Positions 36,961 through 48,391 of a DNA stretch of 64,000 nucleotides are shown here, piece by piece (position 1 is the stretch's first letter; each line of letters opens with the position of its first letter). The translations under genes and the position numbers were made by a program. Under the pieces are notes generated by a model. It did no database searches. It was given only the letters and a program-made list of their open reading frames with translations, and was not told the DNA's origin. This DNA comes from Sipunculus nudus (lineage: Eukaryota > Annelida > Sipuncula > Golfingiida > Sipunculidae): contig CM049307.1 in assembly GCA_026874595.1 (NCBI GenBank), forward strand, positions 54,106,370 through 54,170,369, read 5' to 3'.

Positions 36961-39058
36961 GGGGCTGGCAGACCTGGGAGCCGCCGCCGAATTGAGCCAG
37001 CCGCCGCCGTTTATTTTATAAGCAAGCCGCCGCCGATAGTTTTCTTGAGCCGCCAAATTGCGCCAGCCGCCGCCGATTATTAAACACCGGCTCAGCCGCC
37101 GGTGAAATATTGATAAGCTGATGAAACAAGGGATATTCGCTTGCAAACGTCAGCTTGTAAATAGTTACTACAGTATTATGTTAACACGAACCCGTCTCAT
37201 GTAGATATCACCGAGCTGCATGGCTTCGCAATGGTAATGCATGATTAATTTTATGGAAGTTGTAAGTCATTATGTTAGACAGTTAACAAGGTTTCCGCAA
37301 GCCTCTTTTTTTCAGACCGGATAACTGGCATTTCCCCGTTTGATCAAGGGCGTTTCTCTAACCCTGGTTGCTCAAAATAAAGAGAAAAAATGCAGGAATC
37401 CAGTTCATTCCCAAGTTTATTCAGTCAGATACTGATGCTTGAACATTTAAAGTTACTGAGGTCGATGTGCAATATTTAAAAAAAATATTATATACTGCTC
37501 TGTTAAAATTTAGGATTAAATGAACGAAAACCATAGGGAAAAGCTGTTATATGTATGGAAAAAATATGCATGCATTTTTGTTATTATTGTTTCCAGCAAA
37601 TATAAGACAGTGTAGGTATAACCATGAAACGATGTCTGCAGCCAGCGACCGCTTATAACTACCTCATATTATAATCATGCTACAAATGTCATTCGCGTAA
37701 ACACATATGGATAAATGTCATAAAATCCTTGAGTAGAACCTAAACTTTTAAGCGAGTCTGATTGGTTAGCAATTTGAATTTAAAACGCGGGACCAAATCA
37801 GTGTCAAACAGCTGCGGAAACCGGCTGCTTCAACCACTGACAAACATATCGCTGCATGAACATTTTAAGGGTCACATAGGTCACGGGGATGATTGAGGCT
37901 GACACCTGCGAAAATGCATGACAAAATTCATATTTCAATTAAGACACATGACAAATTACGTACAAGATTGCGACCTGGAAAGTTCAGCGCGGGAAAAAAC
38001 CATGTTGATCATAGGCTAGGCCAAAAGGAATTAGAGATTTCGTGGTTGTGGCAGTGAGTTGGTCTGTTCACATTACATCAAGAAGAACTCACAATATGTT
38101 TTAAGTAATCAAATTTTCATAATTATTATAAAAACTCTTGGGCTGGAGTTCGATTTTGTACGATTATGTCACCTCTCTCCCTCCTCAAATGACAGATTAT
38201 TACCAAATGTTAGAGACACTCGCGGGTGAAGCATGACTTTCTGTACAATATATATATATATATATAACTAAAGTACGGTTAGTTTCACTTCATCAGTTTG
38301 TGCTACAGATCTGTTTCGTGAGAGCAGCATTCAAGCCGGCTCACTCTTCAGGTACAAACTGATGAGTGAGCCGGCTTGAATGCTGCTCTCACGAAAGAGA
38401 GACGTCAAGCCATGACACTTTAAGGTCGGCACACGAAAAAAACGATTATCCGGTTGAACTGAGCGCACGAAAACAGTTTCTTAGAGGATGCAAACAATGA
38501 TATCTATATATCTCAATAGCTGAATTGAAGCCTTCGATTTTTCAAGATGCTTTTAGCAATGTAACGTTATATCAGTTCAGATCAAATAATGCATGTGTAG
38601 CCAACGTCTCACGGTCAAAAGAAATGAGGAAAATCATAACAAATTTCATCTGATCAAATAAGCGCTCAGCATCACCAAAACACGCTATGTTGTCAGATCT
38701 GAAAACACAGTGGGGGAACCCCATCCTTCACGTAACCACTCACTGTCCTTGTACACGCCCGGCGTGATATTGAATAAAATCAATTTATCCAAAGGGTAAT
38801 AACCTTGTCAAAATATTCCTTAAGATTGTTTCATATTCTTGTACATATAAATATAATTGCATTAGATTGAGAGAACATTTTGTCCATTAGATATTTGCTT
38901 CATCTTAACGGCTCAGCCGGCTAGCCAGCCACAATGTTGTCCACTCAGCCATCATCATTGTTCTTAGACCTGAGCCGGCTCAGCCGGCTAGCCAGCCATT
39001 TTTTCTTCCAGCCAGCCGATTTACAGGTCAACGGCTGGCTCCCAGGTCTGGGGGCTGG
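36961..39058. mobile_element. Non-autonomous hAT-like DNA transposon with 8-bp target duplication
   Basis: Terminal inverted repeats CAGACCTGGGAGCC (36969-36982) and GGCTCCCAGGTCTG (39037-39050) are perfect over 14 bp. They are flanked by identical octamers GGGGCTGG at 36961-36968 and 39051-39058. Subterminal regions are rich in GCCGCCGCCG (left) and AGCCGGCTCAGCC (right). No transposase frame is present in the 2.08 kb. An 8-bp duplication with CAG-initial ends fits hAT; other 8-bp superfamilies are possible. Confidence 0.8.
38314..38396. repeat. Perfect 33-bp inverted repeat
   Basis: 38314-38346 and 38364-38396 are exact reverse complements over 33 bp (core TTCAAGCCGGCTCACTC), with a 17-nt spacer. 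CATCAGTTTGT just outside the left arm also pairs with ACAAACTGATG in the spacer, so two alternative hairpins exist. It lies inside the hAT-like element. Confidence 0.9.
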
Positions 39059-40469
39059 AGAGAGCCAAAGTCTGACATGGTCTTATAAAAACATTAATAA
39101 AAGCCATAATTTTTGGCCAATTTCTTTCAGCTTTCTAAACTAAAAGTCTGAAATCCTTATGTGTGCATGATATGAAAATTATATCAACAGTGCTCACAGG
39201 AAACAAACGTGCCATGGTCAAAGTTGGGCAAAATTTAAGGTACTAATTTTATATTTATACTAATAACTTATAAAATTTGAAAAATTCAGAACTAATTTTG
39301 GGTTTTCAATTGAATCTTGATTAAATAATGTTACATCCCTGACAAAAAATCTCTAGCTTCAGCAATCCTCTTGTTAAGGGGGTAAATATATTTCTTGATT
39401 TTTTTACAAAGTGCATTATGTTTGGACCGATAACTTAAAACAATTACGCAATACTGACATCATTTCTGGCATGTGCATAGAGAATGTATAGAAAAATATG
39501 TATATTATATATGATCAAAGTCAGATAAGCGGTTTTGATATTAGGTAGTCTTACAGTGTAACAATGGGTTTTTAATGGAAAAATGAAGTTTTTCATAAAT
39601 ATTGCGAAGGAATTAAGTCCTAGTGATCAAATTCTTGGCATGGTAGGGGATTTTGGAGACATCTAACTGTATGCCAAATTTAAGGAACTTAGAGCTTAAG
39701 CTGGGGAGCTGAGCTCTAGCAAACTGCATAACACTAGCTTGATGTAAACAATATGTTACATGGTGCTTGAAAACTTAAATAAAATCTACAGTTTTTGATC
39801 AACTGGTTTAAAATTTTTTGTGTGAACAGACAAAATGCTAACAAAAACATGCTGTGAAAATTAAATCCACAGTACTTACACGGAGAAAACGTGCCATGGT
39901 CAAAGTTGGGCAAAATTTAAGGTACGAATTTTTTATTTTTATTAATATTTTAAAAAATTTAAAAGATTTTGATCTAATTTTGGGTATTCAATTTAATTTT
40001 GATTAATTAAAGTTATATTACTGGAAAAAAAGTCCATAGCTTTAACATGTTTTGTGTTAAGTGATCAAACATCTTTCCTGATTTTTTACAAAATGCATTA
40101 TGTTTGGGCCCATAACTTTTTTAAATTATACAATACAGACATAATTTCTGGTATGTACATAGGAACTATATAGAGGAATATCTATGGTAAATATGAGGAA
40201 AAACAGATGAGTGGTTTTGATATTAGGCGGTCCTGAAGTGTGAAAATAGGTTTTTAATAAAAAATTGAGGTTTTTCCTTAATATATCTCAATGGAACAGA
40301 GTCGCAAAGACCCAGTTTTCGGCTTGGTAGGAGATCTTAGGGACATCTAACATTATGCCGAATTTTGGATTCTTAGGTCTTACAGTTTCAAAACGTGCCA
40401 CATCTATGGACGGACGGACAATGGACCACGACTATAGCTCAGATGACTTATAGTCAGCTGAGCTAAAAA

Positions 40470-41489
40470 TTATGGTTACAATAATAATCATGCAGTTCAT
40501 TTACAATATTATAAGGTTTCTAATGAAATATCACATGTATGTAAAGAATTTTTTTTACATATTGGATACTGATTCACATTTCTTTTACAAACAAGATTGA
40601 TAGATACTATTACTCTTTCTATGCATGCTATTTAAATACAAAATCATGTGTTAAGGAAAATGATTTAACTTTCACACAATGTCAATGTGAACATTGTCCT
40701 GTAACACTTTGTTGAAAAAATTAAATTTAAGATCACTTTTTCTGCAAGGAATTAATGTTGACTTTAACATAAAATAATTAAATTTTTGTTAAGTCATGAC
40801 AATGCAATGGTTTTGTTTGTGCATGGATGACACATGATACATGGTGAACCATTTGATGGACTTCTATGATACTTAACACACAGATGAATGTGAAGAATAT
40901 CTAGAAGATTAAAACTGCAGATGATCAAAAATCTTCCCCATACTGTTTAGATTAATATTTAAAACAAATCCTGACACACTTTTCAGTTTAATTAAAGGTA
41001 ATATCCTGCTCAACTTTTGTCTTTATAACATTTTCAACAGTAACTAAAAAGGGGGCTTGTTTTAGGTAAGTGGAAATTATTACGACTGAAAATAAATATG
41101 CAACAAGTTTGACCTGAGAGAATACAGCCAAATGGGGAGGTCTAGGTGCAAATCCTTAGTGTGCTTTAGTGGCCCTCTGGGCAGTAAAGGATTAAATATG
41201 TCGAAGATAACACATTTTAAGCATTTTTGCAGCTTTAGTTGTGAACACAATGTTGTTACTCAAAGCATAGAGATAATGCAATGAACTGGAGAACTGACGA
41301 ACTGAAGCTAAATGAGGTTTTTATAATTTCATGGGAAAATTATCCACAAAGTCCACAAAAAATATAAACCCCATGAAAAAATTCTGAATCCTCAGTACTT
41401 TAAAGCAGCAATACCAAAACATACAGGGCTTGTGTATCACAACCACATTATTATTTATTCACATTTGATATCCAAGGTATTGTATTTAC
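40470..41489. other. Remainder of intron 8-9
   Basis: AT-rich, no recognised feature. Confidence 0.45.
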
Positions 41490-41620
41490 CAGTCAGTGAA
41501 TCACAGACTCGGCCAGTGTATCCAGCATCACAAATGCACTTATATCTGACAGGTTCAGATGGGACGCACGTTCCATTATTGCAAGGATCTCCTTGACAGA
41601 CACTGGTCTTTTGGTCACAC
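41490..41620 (-). CDS. Exon 8: EGF4
   Basis: Acceptor TGCTTACAG before 41620, donor GACTG/GTAAAT after 41490; 131 nt, phase 2-1. The joined codon AA+G gives Lys, then CDQKTSVCQGDPCNNGTC, RYKCICDAGYTGRVC and DSLT. A full EGF module with standard spacing. Confidence 0.93.
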
Positions 41621-41898
41621 CTGTAAGCAGAAACAAAAATATAAACACAAGCCACTCACAGATTTCACAAATGCAAAGGCATAAGAACATAAGGATACAT
41701 CTAGGAAGTCTAAACTATTCTGTAATTTAAGGGATGATGTAAATATACATCTGTACATCTGAAAGTTTACATCAAACGCAGATGATTAGCAAAATACCTA
41801 GGTTGTAGAGACACTGACAGTGTCAATTGTGTTAGTTTTCAAGTCTAGTTGGTGAAACAGAGAACAATATATGTAAACAAGCAAATTCATAGATTTAA

Positions 41899-42358
41899 TG
41901 TCCCCTGCTTTGGGATCTTGTTGTCTTTTATGCTTGATAAGCAACCAAAACAAGACGTGGAGAAATCCTGAGGGCACATGAAAACTTAAACAGATCCACT
42001 ATGACATGTGGAGACATCTGCAGGCCAACATAAAAACTAAAACATATTGAGAAATAGGACCAAAATCCACTATGACATGTAGAGACATCTGCAAGTGAAC
42101 ATAAAAACTAAAACACATTGAGAAATTGGACCAAAATTTGATAACTTTATTTTGAGCTGGACAGAATTTTTCAGATAGACACTCAAAAAACAATTCCAAC
42201 CAAGGTTTGCATGAGGGCAATCACTGACCCAAATCTGAATGAAATTGGATAATATTTAGGAAAGTAATCACATGGAAACAAACCTGACAGTCGGACAGAC
42301 AGAGGGACAGTCAGACAAACCCAAATCAATGTCCCCCATTCTGTGGAAGCAGGGGACA
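41899..42358 (-). mobile_element. Family J hairpin-ended element
   Basis: TGTCCCCTGCTT (41899-41910) is perfectly inverted at 42347-42358 (AAGCAGGGGACA). The right end is a hairpin TGTCCCC (42330) / GGGGACA (42352). Two 66-bp tandem units ('actatgacatgt-gagacatc') lie at 42000-42140. A CTAG at about 41848 could be the 3' terminus on the minus strand. Confidence 0.55.
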
Positions 42359-42424
42359 ATAATGCATTAAGTTGTTTTAATGTATATAGGTTTTCAATTT
42401 ATAGCTCATAGAAATTACTTTAAA

Positions 42425-44310
42425 CTAGATATTTCTTGGCACCACAGGTGCCAGAGTATCCCCAGACATAGTACCCCCCCCCCCCTTTAAGAATAGGCCC
42501 CCATTTTTAGCAGCATATACTGACACTTGGCAAGCAATTATTGTTTCTTCCATCTATCAATCCACAATCTTTTTGAAGATGTTGGTCCTGTGACCTTGAC
42601 CTTTGACCTCATGACCCCAAAATCAATTGGGGTCTTGCTTTTTCAATGGGACATATATTAGTCAAGTTTGAAATCTATACATTGATAAAAGCAGGAATTA
42701 TCATCCAGAAACTAATTTTTTGACAGATGGCTCCTGTGTCCTTGACCTTTGACCTTTTGACCCCAAAATGGATATTGATCATCCACTTTTATATATAAAT
42801 CAATAGAAGTCTAGATTTATTGATGGGTCATATATAAGTCAGGTTTGAAATCCATATATTAATCCAAACTGGAATTATCATCTCAGGAACTAATTTTTGG
42901 ACATATGGCTCCTGTGACCTTCACCTTTGACCTTATGACCTCACAATTGACAGGCGTCTTCCTCTCTTGGCAGGGGAACTGTATGTGCAAGATGAAATGT
43001 CTGAGATGAAATGTTTGGCTGAAAATGCATCCACGATCTTTTTAAAGATGTGTCCTGTGACCTCGACCTTTGACCTCATGACCCGAAAATCAATTTGGGT
43101 CTTGCTTTTCCAATGGGTCATATACAAGTCAAGTTTGAAATCCATACATCAATAAAAGCAGGAATTATCATCCAGAAACTAATTTTTGGACAGATGGCTC
43201 CTGTGACCTTCCCCTTTGACCTTGTGACCTCAAATTTGATAGGGGTCTTCCTCTATTGGCAGATGAACTATCTGTGCAAGATGAAAGGTCTGAGATGAAA
43301 AGTTTGGCTGAATATGCATACCCAATCTTTTCAAAGATGTGTCCTGTGACCTTGACCTTTGACCTCATGACCTCAAAATCAATAGAGATCTTGCTTTATT
43401 GATGGGCCATATATAAGTCAAGTTTGAAATCAAAACATCAATAAAAGCAGGATTTATCATCCAGAAACTAATTTTTTGACAGATAGCTCCTGTGGCCTTG
43501 ACCTTTGACCTTGTGACCCCAAAATTGATATGGATCATCCACTATTGGCAAGTGAGCTGTATATTTAAGATGGAAGACCTGGGATGAAAGTTTGGCTTAA
43601 AATGCATCCACATTATCTTTTAAGATGCAAGTCCAGTGACCTTGACCTTTGACCTAATGACCCTAGAACCTATAGGGTTCTTACTTTAGTGGTGGGCCAT
43701 ACATAAGTCACATTTGAAATCCATATGGCTATCAACACTGGAGATATCATGAGGTGTGTGATTTTCACCAAATATGGACACATTAAAGGTCAAGGCCACT
43801 CTCATGGTAAAGGTCATGACCCAAATGTTAATAGACCTCATCCCATAACCCATCTCTCTACATGTGCATAATATGAAAGAAATCTGTCCATTAGTTTTTG
43901 ACCTTTAATGCTTACAGTACTGTCAAGTGGCAATTATGGGGGTATTAAAAGGCGTAAAAACAAGAAAAGGATAATAGGTGGCACCACCAGTTTCCGGTAT
44001 ATCACAAGGTATCCAAGATCTTCGATCACCTTGATTTTTGGACAAGTCCATGCAAGCTTACTTGAGATATTTAAGAATTTGTGTGATTTTCAGCAAAAAT
44101 GGACCTATTCAAGGTCAAGGTCACTCTCCTAGCATAGGTCATGACCCCATTTTAAATAGGCTTCGTCTCCTTACCTATATCTATACAAATGTAAAGTTTG
44201 AAAAAGATCAGTGAAATATTTTTTTAGTTATCCCGCTCACAAGGTTTTTCTGCGGCAGCGGCGGCGGGACCGTCGTGAAACCATAGTATCCCGACTTTGT
44301 CTGGGGATAC
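42425..44310 (-). mobile_element. Family C hairpin-ended element with tandem TGACCTTGACCTTTGACC units
   Basis: Left end CTAG (42425), hairpin arms GGCACC / GGTGCC, then GTATCCCCAGACA. Right end hairpin GTATCCC..GAC / GTC..GGGATAC at 44286-44310, whose arm is the exact inverse of the left GTATCCCCAGACA. The interior has about eight ~150-bp units carrying TGACCTTGACCTTTGACCT (for example 42591, 43347, 43637). Flanks TAAA/AATG fit insertion between two A. Confidence 0.75.
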
Positions 44311-44396
44311 AATGACCATTCATCAGGTTTCACAAAATATGAATAATTTTCTGGTTATTAAGCTCGTGAGAACCCTGAATTGTAACAACCAGAAAA

Positions 44397-46453
44397 CTAG
44401 ATGTGTCGGAACGACACAAATGCCCCCGCCTTGGGCAAATTAGAAACATTTGTTAAATTTTGTAAATTTTTTTAAGTTCAGGAGGTGTTGTATGGTCAAA
44501 AGTAGGTCAAGAAGGGCAAAATGCAAACTCGATCTGTAACGGGTCATTATCAAGCAACATACCAAAAATCAGGCCAGTATGCAGGCATTGTGAAAAAAAG
44601 TCCATACATGTGCATTTTTCATAAAAATTTCTGTTTTTCATGAAATTTTCTATGTTCAGGATCTGTCATATTGTCAAAAATAGGTTAACTGGGACGAAAC
44701 GCAAACTTGATCTGTAAGTGGTCATTATGCGCCCACAGACCAAACATTGGGCCAGTATCTGTAAGCATTGCATTGCGAAACTAGAATATTAGCAAAAGCT
44801 GATAATCAGTTATAAATTTAAATTGGAGAGGTATGTACCATGTTTTATAACAATCCACCAAATGCTTCCTGAGAAATATCCCCCTAAGTTTTTATCTATA
44901 CTAAGCTCTGTAACCTTGAAAAGTAGGTCAAGACCACCCATCTTTGAACTTGACCAAGATTTTGTAAATATGATGCAAAAGCACTGAAGTAATGAACTTC
45001 CTTAGTTGAATACCTTTGGAGATATCCTGCACAAAAGGCCAAAATTGAAAAATCTGATAAAATTTCATTAAAAAAATCAGAAATTGCAGGTGACGCCACC
45101 AAAATTGTGCACCATGTACAGACCATCAGTCCCAATGATCATAGTAAGTTTTGTGAAAATCCACACAATGGTTCCTGAGATATAAGCTTCTGAGTGTTTT
45201 TCTATAATCAGCTCTAAAATGTAGAAAAATGGGTCAAGGTCACCCATCTTCGAACTTGACCGAGATTTTATTGATATACATCTTCACTGATGAAATAAAA
45301 TTCCGACAGGGAATCCTTTTAGAGATATCCCGCTCACAAGGTAAAAGTTAACAGATGTGGAACGGAAAGACGGACGGACACCCGACAGACAGATGGACAG
45401 ACGGATAGACGGACAGCTTGGGTGACGACAATAGCCCATCAGCCTATGAGCTGAGGGCTAAAAACGGCTGTGCATGTACATTTGTCATGAAAATTTATAT
45501 TTTTCATGAATTTTCTACGTTTAGGAGCCGTAAAACAATCAAAAGTAGGTCAACCGGGACGAAACGCGAACTCGATCTGTAACTGGTCATTATCTGTCCA
45601 CACACCAAAAATCAGGCCAAAATCAGCAGGCATTGCAAAAAAAAGTCCGTAAATGTGTATTTGTCATGAAAATTTATATTTTTTATGAAATTTTCTATGT
45701 TTAGGAGCCGTAAAATGGTCAAAAGTAGGTCAACTGGGACAAAACGTGAACTCGATCTGTAACTAGTCATTATCTGTCCACACACCAAAAATCTGGCTAA
45801 TATCTGCAGGCATTGCAAAAAAAAAATCTGTACATGTGTATTTGTCATGAAAATTTATATTTTTTATGAAATTTTCTGTTTAGGAGCCGTAAAACGGTCA
45901 AAAGTAAGTCAACTGGGACAAAACGCGAACTCGATCTGTAACTAGTCATTATCTGCATACACACCAAAAATCAGGCCAATATCTGCAGGCATTGCGAAAA
46001 AAAGTCTGTACATGTGTATTTGTCATGAAAATTTCTTTTTTCATGAAATTTTCTACGTTAAGGAGCCAAAAATGGTCAAAAGTAGGTCAACCGGAATGAA
46101 ACGCAACTCGATCTGTAACTGGTCATTATCTGCCCACACACCAAAAATCAGGCCAATATCTGCAGGCATTGCAAAAAAAAGTCCGTACATGTGTATTTGT
46201 CATGAAAATTTCTATTTTTCATGAAATTTTCTAAGTTAAGGAGCCGTAAAACGGTCAAAAGTAGGTCAACCGGGACTAAACGCGAACTCGATCTGTAACT
46301 GGTCATTATCTGCCCACACACCAAAAATCAGGCCAATATCTGCAGGCATTGCGAAAAAAAGTCTGTACAACTGTTTGATTTTGGAAGGACGGAAGGACGG
46401 AATGACGGACATGGGTAAAACTATATGCCCCGGCCACTTTGTGGCAGGGGCAT
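44397..46453 (-). mobile_element. Family D hairpin-ended element with ~180-bp tandem units (with nested family F)
   Basis: Left end CTAG (44397), hairpin TGTGTCG / CGACACA, then ATGCCCCCGCC. Right end hairpin TATGCCCC..CCAC / GTGG..GGGGCATA, ending at 46453 before AAAAA. Interior tandem ~180-bp units (TCGATCTGTAACTGGTCATT, 'caaaaatcaggccaatatct') number about seven, interrupted at 44781-45459 by family F. Confidence 0.75.
44781..45459 (-). mobile_element. Family F element nested in family D
   Basis: Left end CTAGAATATTAGC with palindrome CTGATAATCAG; right end hairpin AGCCC..TCAGC / GCTGA..GGGCT, then AAAAA. The host family D unit reads GCATTGCGAAAAAAAGTC where uninterrupted, and GCATTGCGAAA/CTAG...GGGCT/AAAAA here, so both boundaries are resolved except for the A run. 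Confidence 0.65.
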
Positions 46454-46640
46454 AAAAAGACCAAAAGGTCTTAGACTGACATGAATAATACTGGGAAAAA
46501 AATCTAAAAATAAATTAACACTGCTATTATAAATCAGAATAGGTCTATTTCACAAACTTTATCTTAATATTGTCTTCAATGGTGGCTTCATGTATGCAAT
46601 CAGCTGGCTACAGATCAGCTGATTAAACAAAAAGTCTTAC

Positions 46641-46770
46641 TTGTCACCAGAATATCCAGATGGACACAAACATTTGAAGTCTCCAATCAGGTCCAGACAC
46701 ACTGAGTCACTGCTACAGTCATTGAAAGCACAGTCGTCAGGCTCATTCTCACAGTTGTCTCCTGTATAGT
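46641..46770 (-). CDS. Exon 7: end of EGF2 and most of EGF3
   Basis: Acceptor ATTAATAG before 46770, donor ACAA/GTAAGA after 46641; 130 nt, phase 1-2. It encodes YTGDNCENEPDDC, FNDCSSDSVC and DFKCLCPSGYSGD. An EGF module ends at GDNC and a second runs to SGYSGDK-C, with the last Cys on exon 8. The phase shift to 2 is matched by a one-base start on exon 8. Confidence 0.92.
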
Positions 46771-47832
46771 CTATTAATATACATAAAACATATATTTTTA
46801 TGGATTTTAAATTCAATGATGATACAGAAGTTCATAAACTGAAGGTATGAAATCTAAAATTATCTGACAATTTCTAGGTTGTAAAGAAATGTAATTTTTC
46901 AATAATATATTTCATGGTAATTTATTTCTCAGGTGAAAGATATATGCCAGCTGCATGTCACCATGTAAACTAAAGCACTCCTAGTGGTCTTGCAAGTGAA
47001 GCTTTCTTTATTGGCAAAGCAGGTAGTGTGTCTGACTTATGTGTCACATGTCACTGGTTGGAATACATTATCAGCCCTATTTCTATTTTCACCCATTATA
47101 ATATGGTACGTGTCAGAAGTGGGAACCCAGGAGTTGGAGTTGTGTCACCATGCCTCTTACCCAGTTCACTTCTGTGACAGCCTTGGATAGTTTCCTGCAT
47201 TAGGGGGAAGAATATATCTGGGAGTGGGGTTGAATGTAACCCTGCACATAACAAGCACTAGTGAAGCCTGCTTTACTTTTATGATGTACAACGTCTGACT
47301 TGTATGTCTATAAGGTCATAGTTTTGAATCCATGATCGGCCTAGTTTCTATTTTCAACCTTTATGTAGATCTAATTAACCATGAAAACTAACACTGGTTG
47401 GTAAAGTGTCAAAAGCGTAATGTATCAGGGCATTGTACAACATAGATAATGTGCCTAGTGTGCACATGCTTGTTTGTATATTTATAGATATGTGATCATT
47501 TTGTCTTTTTGGGTACTGAACATTAATTGTGCTTATTATCATATATCACAGATTTAACAAGCTTGTCATTTTGCAAGAACAAATATCAGCAAAATGATAT
47601 ACATATATGTGATCAAATACAGAGGTAGGCTGAGATGCAGCAAGGTTTAAGAAGAGCAGGTAATTTTTTAGCTATGGATTAACCTATTGACAAATTAAAG
47701 TTTTGATAAATTATGAAATCCTTAAATTCATTGGGCTTGTTATGACAGGTACATCATTTGAATTAAATGAAAATACTATATGTAATTTGTCCATTAAAAT
47801 ACCTTAAATGTATGAAGTGAAGCTTAACTCAC
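46771..47832. other. Intron 6-7
   Basis: About 1.06 kb of AT-rich sequence. I see no repeat, exon or regulatory feature. Confidence 0.55.
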
Positions 47833-47946
47833 TTGTTGGACAGCTGCAATTATAACCATTGACAATTGGTGTGCACATTCCTCCATAATAACAAGGTTCT
47901 GACTGACACATGTCAATCATTGTCTCACAATTTTTGCCTGTGTAAC
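47833..47946 (-). CDS. Exon 6: end of EGF1 and EGF2 (C1-C5)
   Basis: Acceptor CTTTTCAG before 47946, donor ACAA/GTGAGT after 47833; 114 nt, phase 1-1. It begins with the split Gly then YTGKNCE, the canonical end of an EGF module, exactly completing exon 5. It continues as [12 protein letters not shown] and NGYNCSCPT, the start of EGF2. The module boundary therefore lies inside the exon, as it does for exon 5. Confidence 0.92.
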
Positions 47947-48391
47947 CTGAAAAGATAAACATTGTTATGCATTACAAAAATATGATTAGCATGGACAAGA
48001 TTCATTATGCTAATTGTTTGGAAATATAATATCATTACACAAGATGCCATTGCCTTTATAGCTATTGCTCATGAAGTAGTGTATCAGTTTTACAAATGTC
48101 AATAAACATACTCTCTGACAAGGGTTCAAAGCTAGAAATCAACTTTTCTTTCATTAATGATTTAATTCCTTAAAATAACTGCACTTTAACTGAATGATAG
48201 AAAATGCATATGAGAACATCCAAAAATATAGAAAAATATTCTTATGAAAATGCATTTCTGAAACCACTGCTTGATTTGCAGGATTTTACTGTGATTCATC
48301 ATTCAGCATAGCCTTAGCCAACATGTGATTAAGCTTTGTACAAACACTGGCAGCCAACTCACTTTACACAGGGATACCATTTGAGTATAAT
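47947..48391. other. Unique intron segment between array and exon 6
   Basis: About 445 bases of AT-rich intron without repeat units. It contains the branch-point region and acceptor of exon 6; I see no other feature. Confidence 0.7.

Larger units (their letters stand above)
35799..40464 (-). mobile_element. Family A/B element terminus, B units, and nested hAT-like element
   Basis: Left end ACAAGGGACCTATGGGTC (hairpin 35805-35816) with GCGCTCATCTG. Right terminal hairpin 40435-40464 with the family-A arms. Family B units at about 39165-39700 and 39850-40400 ('tgccatggtcaaagttgggc' in each). The hAT-like element at 36969-39050 is inside. That the two ends belong to one element is inferred from the matching arms. 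Confidence 0.45.
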
